Of a stretch of 64,000 bases of DNA, positions 35,038 through 43,809 are shown piece by piece. The notes beneath the pieces are model-generated. The model was not told the DNA's origin. It worked only from the letters and a program-made list of their open reading frames with translations, and did not search any database. The stretch is taken from NCBI GenBank assembly GCA_030431255.1, contig JAUIJL010000001.1, positions 558,001 through 622,000 of the forward strand, written 5' to 3'. Origin of the DNA: Thermoanaerobaculia bacterium. GTDB lineage: Bacteria > Acidobacteriota > Thermoanaerobaculia > Multivoradales > J023. Position 1 is the first letter of the stretch, and every line of letters starts with the position of its first letter. The position numbers and the translations under genes are program-made.

Positions 35038-35835
35038 CTAGTCAACGCATTCGGCGGGGATAGTCGACCATTCGGTAGTTTGAGGAGGTGGAGGAGCCGT
35101 GCTGGGGCCCTTCGATTCTTCTCCCACACGTTGGTAGATTCTAAAGGCTTCTAGTATTCCGTTCTCGAAGGACATCGATTTCATAACGTTGCCGTTGACC
35201 AGCCACAGCTCCCCGTGAGCAACAGAACCGGGCGAAACGAAGCATTTCGTTCCCATCCGTTGCCATTCTAGTTGGGCGCTGCCGAGCCTTCCGGCGTGGT
35301 AATCGAGACTTCCATCAGAAAGAACGACTGTTCTGTAGTGCTCGCCGTATGTTTGAGGTTCTGTCGTCCGCCAAGATCCGACGAAGGCTGGGATGTCATA
35401 CCAGGTGGTGAGGGCCTCGGCCTTCGGCTCAGCGGGATCTCGCATCATCGGGGCGCTTGTACGCGGGCTTACCTTCGGCTGAGCAGCCGGGTAACGCGCC
35501 TCAAGGAGAGCCAACGCTCGAGCATCTGCGAAACCGAGTAGGCGCATGCATTCGTAGGCAATTCGAGTCAGCCTTGGGTTTCTGGTAGCACGTTCGGCAT
35601 GACCACTTATACAAGTCACTAGTTTTTCGGATCGCAATCGCAGCTGATCCATACTCTCCACTGCTTTGGCGACGGCCAGTAGCTCGGCCGCTGATGCCAA
35701 CCGGTTCTGATCATCAGAAGATCTCCAGGCTAGGAGATTTTTATCGTTGAGGGTTCCGCCTCGGTACCACTGTCCGGCAGAAACTCCGGGTGCGGCAAGT
35801 GCGAACGAAATGACGACAATGATCAGTTTCCTCAT
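35038..35835 (-). CDS. Exported protein of unknown function (265 aa)
   Basis: A signal peptide (LIIVVISFALAAPGVSA) is followed by a helical N-terminal domain (SAAELLAVAKAVESMDQLRL...TRIAYECMRLLG) and a beta-rich C-terminal domain. The latter includes ELWLVNGNVMKSMSFENG and a Pro-rich STAPPPPQTTEW. A truncated second copy of the C-terminal domain is at 23504-23830. Cys pairs in the mature part fit an extracytoplasmic location. The family is not recognised. Confidence 0.7.
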   Translation of the reverse strand: MRKLIIVVISFALAAPGVSAGQWYRGGTLNDKNLLAWRSSDDQNRLASAAELLAVAKAVESMDQLRLRSEKLVTCISGHAERATRNPRLTRIAYECMRLLGFADARALALLEARYPAAQPKVSPRTSAPMMRDPAEPKAEALTTWYDIPAFVGSWRTTEPQTYGEHYRTVVLSDGSLDYHAGRLGSAQLEWQRMGTKCFVSPGSVAHGELWLVNGNVMKSMSFENGILEAFRIYQRVGEESKGPSTAPPPPQTTEWSTIPAECVD

Positions 35836-35857
35836 GCCTTTTTGCTCCAGATCGGAC

Positions 35858-37594
35858 CTATCCAGTCGGTGCTGGGGGCCGGGCTTTCCAGGCGGTTTCT
35901 ACGATCCGGTCGAGCTTGGCGGAGATTTCCGGGTCGATGTGTTCTTTTGCGACCTTGCGAGCCAGCTCATGGTAGTCGGTCTTGCGCATGAGGTTGGGCA
36001 GCTCACGTCGCCGAAAAAAGTCCTCGAAAACGGGGTCGAGAAACTCGGTGCTGGCTCTTACCGATTGCCACCATGGATGGCCACGATCGCGGTAGGCGGC
36101 GGGTGGCATTTGGTCCTCGATACAAGCCTTCATGGTGGTCACCAGCTCCTCTTGCTCCGCAGCCGCGAAGAGCGGGCCCTGGCGGGGGTCGGCAAGAGCG
36201 CCTGCGTAGGCTTCGAGCACGGATGGGTCGAGCAGGTAATTCTCGATTTCTCGTCGCTCCCATGTGCTGACCGCGAGATCACCGCGGTCGGCGAGCGGCG
36301 TATCCTGGCGATCCAAGATCACTAACCCGGCGAGATCCGGCTTGGCTTCGCGCAAGCCGAAGAAATGGTCCGCAGCCTTCGATACCTGGTTCTCCACGTA
36401 GTGGACGAAGGGTCGTTCTAGATGCTCGGCCGCGGGATGGCCCAGCGTGGCCGCAAAAGCTCTTAGGATGGCGAGATCGGTAGAGCCCTCAAGATAGAGC
36501 ACCCAGCCGGTTTGCTCCGCCTGGACATAGCTCTCGAAACCGATAGCCTTCAATGACTTAGCGACTTGAGCACCACGGTCGTCGATGCGATGGGGCTGGC
36601 CCACGAAAGCAATCACCACGTCGCGGTCGGCCGCTTCGTTGAGCAGGACCTCGGAATGGCTGGCGGCAATCACCTGGCATCTGCGATTGTGGGCTAAGTC
36701 GGTAAGAGTCTGATAGATCTGACGCTGGCGAAGAATCTCGAGGTGGGCATCGGGCTCGTCGAGAAGGATGACCGAGCCTGGGTGAAGATGAAAATACGCA
36801 AGCAATAGCAAGGTTTGCTGAAGACCCCGCCCTGCAGCGGAGAGGTCCAGCTCGACATCCCGTTCCACATAACCCATGGAAATCTCGCCGCGCTCAGGGA
36901 TGTATTCCGGCGTGTTCAGCTCGACGCCGAAAAGGGCGCGGGTGTGGTCTACGAGAGAGGACCAGTCGTCGAAGCTTTGGGCAATTTGGTAGCAGAGATT
37001 TCGTAGCACTTCGGCGGTGCGTCCTTCGCCGAGGCGGACCTGGACCGCCCCCGGATCGAGTCGGGTTTCGTTGGCGGTCAGGCCGGACATGGGGGGCAGA
37101 TAGGCCAGCCGGGTGTTGAGGGCGGCCTCGGGGATTTCCGGAGGTTGGTCACTTTTGCCGTTCCTGGAAAGACCCAAGGGGCGGCAGTAGATGGATTCCG
37201 AGTTGGCAAAATCAAATTCAAGGCCGCACTTCCAGCTGCGACCCTGGTCCACGCCATGGACCTCGATATCGATGCGAATATTTGAAGTCTTGCGCTTACC
37301 TGCTTCGTCCTGGGAGACCACCCGCATGTGGCGACCGCGCCAAAAATGTGCGGTGTCCGGTACCGGAACCGACACCAAATCCCGTCGATTGATGGCCACA
37401 CCCGTGCGCTTGTTGGCTCCCTTGCCCGCACGTTTTTCATGCCATCTGCGAAGGCCCAGATCCCAGAGGGCCAAGGCTTGTAGGGCGGAGGTTTTACCCG
37501 AGTTGTTCGGGCCGATGAGCAAGACAGTGCTGCCAAGCTCGATCTCCACCTCGTCGAAGCGCTTGAAATTGCGGATGATTAGCCGTTCCAACAT
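35858..37594 (-). CDS. OLD-like AAA ATPase with TOPRIM domain
   Basis: A 578-aa protein, ATG 37594. The N-terminal ABC/SMC-type ATPase has IIRNFKRFDEVEI and the Walker A GPNNSGKT (residues 28-35), a signature-like segment GRGLQQTLLLLAYF, and Walker B VILLDEPDAHLE followed by AASHSEVLL (switch His). The C-terminal half has TOPRIM features: LYLEGSTDLAIL with its Glu and GLVILDRQD. This is the layout of OLD-family nucleases, some of which serve in phage defence (Gabija GajA, for example). No UvrD-like helicase or other partner gene is adjacent, which fits a stand-alone class 1-like protein. The role, repair or defence, is not settled by sequence. Confidence 0.85.
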   Translation of the reverse strand: MLERLIIRNFKRFDEVEIELGSTVLLIGPNNSGKTSALQALALWDLGLRRWHEKRAGKGANKRTGVAINRRDLVSVPVPDTAHFWRGRHMRVVSQDEAGKRKTSNIRIDIEVHGVDQGRSWKCGLEFDFANSESIYCRPLGLSRNGKSDQPPEIPEAALNTRLAYLPPMSGLTANETRLDPGAVQVRLGEGRTAEVLRNLCYQIAQSFDDWSSLVDHTRALFGVELNTPEYIPERGEISMGYVERDVELDLSAAGRGLQQTLLLLAYFHLHPGSVILLDEPDAHLEILRQRQIYQTLTDLAHNRRCQVIAASHSEVLLNEAADRDVVIAFVGQPHRIDDRGAQVAKSLKAIGFESYVQAEQTGWVLYLEGSTDLAILRAFAATLGHPAAEHLERPFVHYVENQVSKAADHFFGLREAKPDLAGLVILDRQDTPLADRGDLAVSTWERREIENYLLDPSVLEAYAGALADPRQGPLFAAAEQEELVTTMKACIEDQMPPAAYRDRGHPWWQSVRASTEFLDPVFEDFFRRRELPNLMRKTDYHELARKVAKEHIDPEISAKLDRIVETAWKARPPAPTG

Positions 37595-37864
37595 GACTCG
37601 GTCTTCTCTGCTGATGCGTGGGATGCCTGCAATGTGTCGCTAGTGTACACGGATGTTGTGTCGGGTCGCCCGTTTTGGCGGGACTCATGCAAGCCCGGGA
37701 GATCTTTTTGAGCCTGGGCGGGGGGAGCATCCATGGACGTGCTTGATGGAATCTCCTAGGGATTGCGCTTTTCCCATGAGGGCGGCTCCGACGTGGTTTC
37801 GTATGGGCCGCGTTCGAGTTGGACGTTTTCGCGCAACCCGAATTAAGGATTTGGAGATTCCCCA

Positions 37865-40267
37865 ATGTGTTTACTACCAAGAGAACGAGCTCGAGGCCTG
37901 AGGACGCTGACCGCGATGGCTTTGATTCATTTGACTCTGATGCCCGCCCAGGTCTTTGCGTTTGCGGGCACCCTCGACACCCGAGGATGCTCTGATTGGG
38001 CCAACACACCACAAAAATTGTTACGGCACCGTTCGGAGACGTTGACCTTCGGTTTGACCGACAATTTCAAAGCCACCTATCCGGATCCGTTCACCCAGTA
38101 TTTGGTGGAGGATGTGGCTCTTTGGTGGGAGGAGTACATCAGTGGTTACCAATGGACCACGGATATTCACGACGCGTTCAGCTATTTCCGAAAAGACGAG
38201 AGCACGCAGGTTTACGAATTCAAGAGCGTGATGAACCACGAAATGGGCCATGTCATGGGCATGCAGCACAGCGACGCTTGTTATTACAACATCAACGGCG
38301 CGACGGGTCTGCCGTGGGAGTCGAATTTCGTCAGTATCGGTGGTGGCAATGCGGCGGTGCAGGCGACCATCGGTCCGGAGCTGATGAACGAGATCTGGAC
38401 CTATTCGTCTCCTGGGCAAAAAGCCCCCAAAGCTCTGGGGATCGACGGCTACAACCGCACCCCGGGCTTGGACGACTTCGAATTCATGAATTTGACCTAT
38501 CCCTTCTCGGCGTTGGCTTTGGAGAAGGATGAGGGCACCGATGCCTTGATCATGATCAACTCCGAAGGCGCCGGCAGCGGTGGTCAGGGTGGAACCGATC
38601 TCTATAGCCCTGTGGATCCCGGCGATGCCGACCAAGGTTGGTACATCGATGACTCCAGCATATGGGTCGGTACCAATATCGGGATCCTAAAACGCACCGA
38701 GAGCTGGGAAATCGAAAATACGTCGGGCTCGGACATCAACCAAGTGACCCTGCGGGTCAACGGCACCAGCACCCGTCGTGCCATCGACGAGTGGGCGCCG
38801 AGGTCGTTCACCCACTTCGGATCCAGCATCACCTCCAAACCGGAGCAGCAGATCTTTGGTTGGACCGCGGGAGGCAGGGCTTGGGGTGCCGGATCAACGG
38901 GTAATTTCGAGCTGGAGCTGGACGTGCACGACTGGTCGGTGCAGGAAGCGCTGATGTGGGTCAACAGCAACGAGGTGTACCCGATTCCGGTAATCAGCGT
39001 GCGGTCTATCCGTCCCTGGGGATTGCGATCTCCGAATTCGCCGTCTCCGGCCATGGTTCCCGCCTACGCGGCGCCGGGGGTGATCGCAAACGGGCCGTCT
39101 CCAGACGAGATTGAGCTGCTGCCGCCCACGTCGCCGCCGACCCCAGGTGGTTTTCGAGGTGTCCAGGTTCTGGCGCCGCAAATGGTGGATTTGGTGATCG
39201 AGCGAGTAGATCTCTTGCCGCTGGACTGGCAAGAGGCCGAGATTTTGACCCGTCACGGCCAAGCCACCCGTAGGGCCCGACTAGCAGATCGTTTCGCCAC
39301 CGACTCGGCTGTGGTGACCTTCATTTGGAACGATCCGGATACGGGAGCGCCTCTGACGCCCACCGAGCTGGGGTTCCAACCTCTGGAGCCCTCGGAGCCC
39401 GTCTCGGCGGGTGAAGTTTCCGACGGTGACGGCTCATCGGTCGATCGTCCCTTGCTCAGCAAGGTGCTCGGCATCCAGCTCAGCGATCACCAGACCTACG
39501 CCCTGCGCACGACGACATACAACGGCGCGGCGAAGGTGACGGCCTACACCCTGCCGGAAATGGATACCTACCTGGGCACGGGCACGGCCCGCTGCTTAAT
39601 TTCCGGGGACTTGCAGTCCTGCTGCCCCTACGAGATGACCCAGCCCGTGCAGCCGAGCGGCACGACGTGGAGCTCGTCGGCTTTGACCCAGTCCACCTGC
39701 GTGGTGGGCAAGGGCGCCGACGAAAGCTTCGACTTGCAGGGCGCGGTGCCGCATCTGGTGGCCACCGGCGGCGGGAACGACTCGGTCTATTCCCAAACCA
39801 TGGATTCCATCGTCCTGCTGGGCGAGGGTGACGATCTATACACCGCCGGGGTGAGCGCGGGTGGTCAAGCCCGCGGCGGCGCCGGTGGGGACAAGCTCAA
39901 AGGCTCGGACGAAGCGGACGAGCTGCATGGCGACGCCGGCGATGACACCCTCTTCGGCAAAGGCGGCAACGACCTGATTTTCGGCGGCGCGGGCAAGGAC
40001 TTCGTGGACGCCGGCTCGGGGAACGACGAGATCTATCCAGGCTCCGGCGGTGGCGACGTTTACGCCGGTGACGGGGATGATCAGGTAATTTTCCTCAACG
40101 CTTGTGAGCTGGAAAGCGGCGGTTATTTGGAAGGCGGGCCCGGCAGAGACGTGTTGGTGCTGCCCGGTACCGAGCAAGAGGCCAGGGCGCAGGGTCTGCG
40201 GATCAGCGGTTTCGAGACGATCGTTGAAAACAGCGCACGGGCATCGAAATTTGCCGATTGTCGGTAG
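37865..40267 (+). CDS. Secreted metzincin metalloprotease with RTX repeats
   Basis: An 800-aa protein, ATG 37865 with GGAG eight bases upstream. The N-terminal hydrophobic segment (LTAMALIHLTLMPAQVFAFA) serves as signal. The zinc site is HEMGHVMGMQH (His125, Glu126, His129, His135), the HExxHxxGxxH signature. The central 400 residues are beta-rich. Residues 640-760 are Ca-binding RTX-like nonapeptides (GDAGDDTLFGKGGNDLIFGG). RTX repeats usually fold outside the cell on calcium. The combination of a classical signal and RTX leaves the export route open. The last 11 codons belong to the 208-bp repeat copy B. Confidence 0.88.
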   Translation: MCLLPRERARGLRTLTAMALIHLTLMPAQVFAFAGTLDTRGCSDWANTPQKLLRHRSETLTFGLTDNFKATYPDPFTQYLVEDVALWWEEYISGYQWTTDIHDAFSYFRKDESTQVYEFKSVMNHEMGHVMGMQHSDACYYNINGATGLPWESNFVSIGGGNAAVQATIGPELMNEIWTYSSPGQKAPKALGIDGYNRTPGLDDFEFMNLTYPFSALALEKDEGTDALIMINSEGAGSGGQGGTDLYSPVDPGDADQGWYIDDSSIWVGTNIGILKRTESWEIENTSGSDINQVTLRVNGTSTRRAIDEWAPRSFTHFGSSITSKPEQQIFGWTAGGRAWGAGSTGNFELELDVHDWSVQEALMWVNSNEVYPIPVISVRSIRPWGLRSPNSPSPAMVPAYAAPGVIANGPSPDEIELLPPTSPPTPGGFRGVQVLAPQMVDLVIERVDLLPLDWQEAEILTRHGQATRRARLADRFATDSAVVTFIWNDPDTGAPLTPTELGFQPLEPSEPVSAGEVSDGDGSSVDRPLLSKVLGIQLSDHQTYALRTTTYNGAAKVTAYTLPEMDTYLGTGTARCLISGDLQSCCPYEMTQPVQPSGTTWSSSALTQSTCVVGKGADESFDLQGAVPHLVATGGGNDSVYSQTMDSIVLLGEGDDLYTAGVSAGGQARGGAGGDKLKGSDEADELHGDAGDDTLFGKGGNDLIFGGAGKDFVDAGSGNDEIYPGSGGGDVYAGDGDDQVIFLNACELESGGYLEGGPGRDVLVLPGTEQEARAQGLRISGFETIVENSARASKFADCR

Positions 40268-40440
40268 AGCCGGGAGTCGCGCCGAACCGCGAGAGGCCGC
40301 TCCGGCTCGGGGCGGCCTTTCGCGTGTTCGTTCGAGACGGGTTCGACAAAAAACGCATCGCAATTTCGAATGAATCGGGCCCTGGTGCTTATTGGAAAGT
40401 ATGAAACACCATCGGGAGAAGAATTTGACTAGGTATGGGC
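40233..40440 (+). repeat. 208-bp direct repeat, copy B
   Basis: This matches copy A at 30698-30905. Here the repeat spans the last 11 codons of the RTX protease, its downstream hairpin and the first codons of the intact membrane protein gene at 40401. Confidence 0.85.
40294..40320 (+). terminator. Hairpin downstream of the RTX protease
   Basis: AGGCCGC...GCGGCCT stem with a loop of about 11 bases, followed by only TT before CGCG. It is weak as an intrinsic terminator but conserved in both copies of the 208-bp repeat. Confidence 0.5.
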
Positions 40441-41030
40441 TCGTCACCCTCGGGGCGACTGTCGGTGTGGCCCTGATTTGTGCGCGCTTCGGATGGCTTC
40501 CCGGGTTGATGATCTCGGCACTGCTCTGCCTCGCGGTGGCCTTCTTGATGTCGGCGCTCGCTCCGAGCGACAAGAAGGCCGTGGAGTCGGAGCTGACGGC
40601 TCGCGCGAAGCGGTTTCAAACCCTCGGGCACCGGATTCGAGGTGGTGAAACGGCGTCTCGGCTGGCCGGCATCGGCGAGCGGATCCACGAGCTGGTGCAA
40701 CACATCCGCCGGGATCCGCAACATCTCGAGCAGGTGCATGAGCTCGTTCACCACCATTTGCCCAAGGCCCAAGCATTGGTGGAGGAGTACGTCCGATTGG
40801 TGGATCAACCGAATCTGGAGCCGCGCTACGCCGAGGATTTGGCGGAAATGGAGTCCACGGTCCGGTTGTTGGACCGAGCCCTCGAGACTCAGAATCGTCG
40901 TTTTTTGGCCCGAGATGTGGACACGTTCAGTGTCGATCGGCGGGGGTTTGAAGAGGTGCTGCGTTTGGACTACAGCCTCGACGGCACCGGTTTCGATTCG
41001 GGAGAGAGTGGGCTCGGAAATAGCCGGTGA
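40401..41030 (+). CDS. Unknown membrane protein with helical cytoplasmic domain
   Basis: A 209-aa protein starting MKHHREKNLTRYG at ATG 40401 (an in-frame TTG three codons earlier is also possible). Two hydrophobic helices span about residues 14-50 (LVTLGATVGVALICARFGWL and GLMISALLCLAVAFLMSAL). The rest is charged and helical (ELVQHIRRDPQHLEQVHELV), probably coiled-coil, ending near Gly-rich sequence. It is a hypothetical protein. Its first 13 codons recur in the broken copy at 30866. A good terminator follows. Confidence 0.72.
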   Translation: MKHHREKNLTRYGLVTLGATVGVALICARFGWLPGLMISALLCLAVAFLMSALAPSDKKAVESELTARAKRFQTLGHRIRGGETASRLAGIGERIHELVQHIRRDPQHLEQVHELVHHHLPKAQALVEEYVRLVDQPNLEPRYAEDLAEMESTVRLLDRALETQNRRFLARDVDTFSVDRRGFEEVLRLDYSLDGTGFDSGESGLGNSR

Positions 41031-41054
41031 TGGGGTGTCGGGGTCAGGGCAAGC

Positions 41055-41088
41055 AAAAGGGGCGATCATCCGTGATCGCCCCTTTTTC
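41055..41088. terminator. Bidirectional intrinsic terminator
   Basis: AGGGGCGATCA-TCCG-TGATCGCCCCT, an 11-bp perfect stem flanked by AAA on the left and TTTT on the right, lying between convergent genes. Confidence 0.92.
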
Positions 41089-41135
41089 CAAACCTATTTG
41101 CTGATCAAGTCGGCTCAGCCGATGTATCAGCCGGT

Positions 41136-43706
41136 TTATTCGTCGTCCGAGGGTAGGGGACGTCCACCGCGCCCGGATTTGCCGCCTCCGCCCCACCACT
41201 GCCATCGCAGCCGTTGGGAGACGGGCCGGTCCGGAGCGTTGGTGGCCGAGAGGTCGACCGGCGGCGGCAAGGGATCCACCTTGGTCGGCGCGGCGCCGCG
41301 GTGCAATGCCGACTCGTTGCTGTCGGGTTGCCGCTCGTCGTAGTCGGTATTCGGTTTGTTGCGACGTCCGCCTCGTCGTTGGTTCGGATCCTTTTTCGGG
41401 CGGGCCTTCTTGGCTCGGTTTCCGTCGGCGTTGCCGGACGGACGACCTCCGCCGGCCGATCGATCCTTGCCTGAAATGCGGTTGCCGATGGAATCGTCGA
41501 CCACTTTCTTTCCCCGGTTGGGGGGTCCGCCGCCGGTGCGACCTCCGCTGGGGCGTCCGCTGCCGGAGCGCCGACGGCGGCTGCGACGGCGGCGCGAGGA
41601 CTTGCCGTCCGAATCGGAGTCTTGATCTTCGTCGGATGGAGAGCCTTCCTGGGCCTGGGCGGCAGAGGACGGAGCCTGTGCCTCGTCGGATCCGGAGCGT
41701 CTGCGGGAACGACGACGACGAGACCGTTGCCGAGTCCGCGTATCTTGGTCGTCTTGGCCCGAGTCGGCAGCGGCTTCCGTGGATGCGCTCTCGGATTGGG
41801 TCTCGATGTTGCCTTCCGAGGCCTGGGCGTCCGCGCCTTTTCGGCTGCTCCGCCGACGGGACCGGCGTCGACGTGGCTTGCTCTCCTCGTCTGCGCCGCC
41901 CTCTTCCGAGGACCGTGACCGGGTCGTCTCCTCAGCCCGAGCCACCTCTTGGGGCTCGTCAGAGGGCTTGCGTCGGGATCGCCGACGGCTGCGGGCGGGA
42001 TTCTCGTCGGAGTCGTCACCGCCGCTGGAGGCTCTTCGGGAGTCGGCGGACTGGTCAGCCTTGACTCGATCCCCGCGTCCCCGATCGGACCGTGATTTGT
42101 CGGTCCGGCCCTTGTCGTTTCGTTCGGTTTTGGAGCTCGCAGCCCGGCGTTTACGCCGTTCGGGCACGCTCAAATCGGCGGCACCGACGGCGGCCACGGA
42201 TTTGGCGGTGGCACCTTCGGTGGTGCTGCCATCCTTCTGAACCCAATCCACCCGCTCCTCGGTCCGGCCGAGATTGGGTGCCGAAACGATTTCGATGTGA
42301 ATGCCGTGGTCGTCTTCAATCGAAGCGAGCAGCTTACGGTAGTGGTTTTGTAGGGAGTCCGCGATTTCGGGATGCAGAGCCAGGGTCACGGAGTGCATCA
42401 GGCCGGTGGCGGCGCGAGCTTCGATTCTCGAGAGCAAGCGCAGGGCGGCGAACTCCGGCGTTGGGGTCGAGCCGAGCCCGGAGCATGTGGGACATGGGCG
42501 ATGGGTGCGCAGACGGAGAGCTTGTTTGATCCGCTGGCGATTGATTTCCAGCAACCCATTCGGGCTGATCTGGCCGACACTCCACCGGGCCTTATCGGGT
42601 TTCATGGAGTCCCGGAGCACCTTCTCCAATTTATTCTGGTGCTTGCGCAAGCGCATGTCGATGAAGTCTACGACCACCAAACCGCCGATGTCGCGGAGCC
42701 TGAGCTGCCTTGCAACCTCTTCGGCCGCTTCGCAGTTGATTCTGAAGATCGATTCGTCGTGGTTGTCGTTGCGCGTCGCCCGAGCGCTGTTGACGTCGAT
42801 GGCGGTCAGCGCCTCGGTTTGGTCGATGACGATCATGCCGCCGGAGGGCAGGGGCGCTGAGCGCTCGTAGATTCGATCGATCTGAGTCTCCAGGCGATAC
42901 CGGGAGAACAGGGGTAAGCGGTCGTTGTAGCGCACCAGCTTGGTCTTCGATCGAGGCATGAAGGCCTTCATGTAGGACTCGGCCCGTTGGAATACATCGT
43001 CGCTGTCGACGATGACCTCGGCAATCCCCGGGTCGAGGTAATCCCGCAGGCCTTGGACCACCAAATCTTGGTCGCTGTAAATCAGTCGGGGCCCCTTACC
43101 CCTGGCGGCTTCGGTGCTGATTTTCTTCCACAGACGGAGCAGCGCGGCGAGGTCTCGGTTGAGGGTCGTTTGATTCTGATCCAAGCCGTTGGTGCGCACG
43201 ATCACGCCGTGGGTGTCGGGCATGGAGAGCTTCTTGAGCCGATCCCGGACCTTCTTTCGGGCGTCGTCGTCGACGACCTTGCGTGAGATGCCACGCACGG
43301 AATCGAAAGGTGTATGCACCAGGTAGCGGCCGGCAATGGCGAGATTGGTGTTCAACGCCGGGCCTTTTTGGCCGATGCCGTCCTTGGTCACCTGGACCAA
43401 GATCGGCTTGCCCTTTTCGATCACCTGATCGATGCGCGGTCGACGGACGTCCGCGGGCGGCTTCTTGTGGTAGGCGGAAGGTAGAACGTCGGCCACAGGC
43501 AGGAAACCGTGGCGCTCCTCACCGATGTCGATGAAGGCGGCGTTCAAGCTGGGTTGCACGTTGGCGACGACGCCGCGATAGATGTTGCCGCGGGTCAGCC
43601 CGTCTTCGGCGATCTCTACCTGATATTCCTGCAGGATGGTGCCGTCGACGATGGCGACGCGCAATTGTTCGTCGCGCGTGCCGTTGATGAGCATTTTTGT
43701 GGTCAC
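41136..43706 (-). CDS. rng: Ribonuclease E/G family protein
   Basis: An 856-aa protein with a GTG start at 43706 preceded by GGAG. The S1 domain is near residues 35-120 (GNIYRGVVANVQPSLNAAFIDIG). The catalytic DNase-I-like part contains GGMIVIDQTEALTAIDVNS with the Mg-binding Asp residues and GGLVVVDFIDM. The zinc-link is CPTCSGLG. After about residue 505 comes a disordered Arg/Ser/Glu-rich tail of 350 residues (RRRSRRRSSRKG). Such a tail is typical of RNase E scaffolds for RNA and partner binding, though this one is not alignable to E. coli. The enzyme processes and decays RNA in the cytoplasm. Calling it rng or rne depends on criteria I cannot test. Confidence 0.92.
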   Translation of the reverse strand: MTTKMLINGTRDEQLRVAIVDGTILQEYQVEIAEDGLTRGNIYRGVVANVQPSLNAAFIDIGEERHGFLPVADVLPSAYHKKPPADVRRPRIDQVIEKGKPILVQVTKDGIGQKGPALNTNLAIAGRYLVHTPFDSVRGISRKVVDDDARKKVRDRLKKLSMPDTHGVIVRTNGLDQNQTTLNRDLAALLRLWKKISTEAARGKGPRLIYSDQDLVVQGLRDYLDPGIAEVIVDSDDVFQRAESYMKAFMPRSKTKLVRYNDRLPLFSRYRLETQIDRIYERSAPLPSGGMIVIDQTEALTAIDVNSARATRNDNHDESIFRINCEAAEEVARQLRLRDIGGLVVVDFIDMRLRKHQNKLEKVLRDSMKPDKARWSVGQISPNGLLEINRQRIKQALRLRTHRPCPTCSGLGSTPTPEFAALRLLSRIEARAATGLMHSVTLALHPEIADSLQNHYRKLLASIEDDHGIHIEIVSAPNLGRTEERVDWVQKDGSTTEGATAKSVAAVGAADLSVPERRKRRAASSKTERNDKGRTDKSRSDRGRGDRVKADQSADSRRASSGGDDSDENPARSRRRSRRKPSDEPQEVARAEETTRSRSSEEGGADEESKPRRRRSRRRSSRKGADAQASEGNIETQSESASTEAAADSGQDDQDTRTRQRSRRRRSRRRSGSDEAQAPSSAAQAQEGSPSDEDQDSDSDGKSSRRRRSRRRRSGSGRPSGGRTGGGPPNRGKKVVDDSIGNRISGKDRSAGGGRPSGNADGNRAKKARPKKDPNQRRGGRRNKPNTDYDERQPDSNESALHRGAAPTKVDPLPPPVDLSATNAPDRPVSQRLRWQWWGGGGKSGRGGRPLPSDDE

Positions 43707-43809
43707 GGATGGACTCCGGTGCCGTTCATGCCGGGGGCCTCGTGGGGCGCTCGCCGGCGATGGCGGGTCGAGGGGGCGGTATGCCGCGGGTCGTCTCTAA
43801 ATCGACCGA

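Noticed and set aside
30916-40232. Composite transposon or integrative element bounded by the 208-bp repeats
   Set aside because: No transposase or integrase gene lies within or near the interval, and the repeat includes gene ends rather than terminal inverted repeats.
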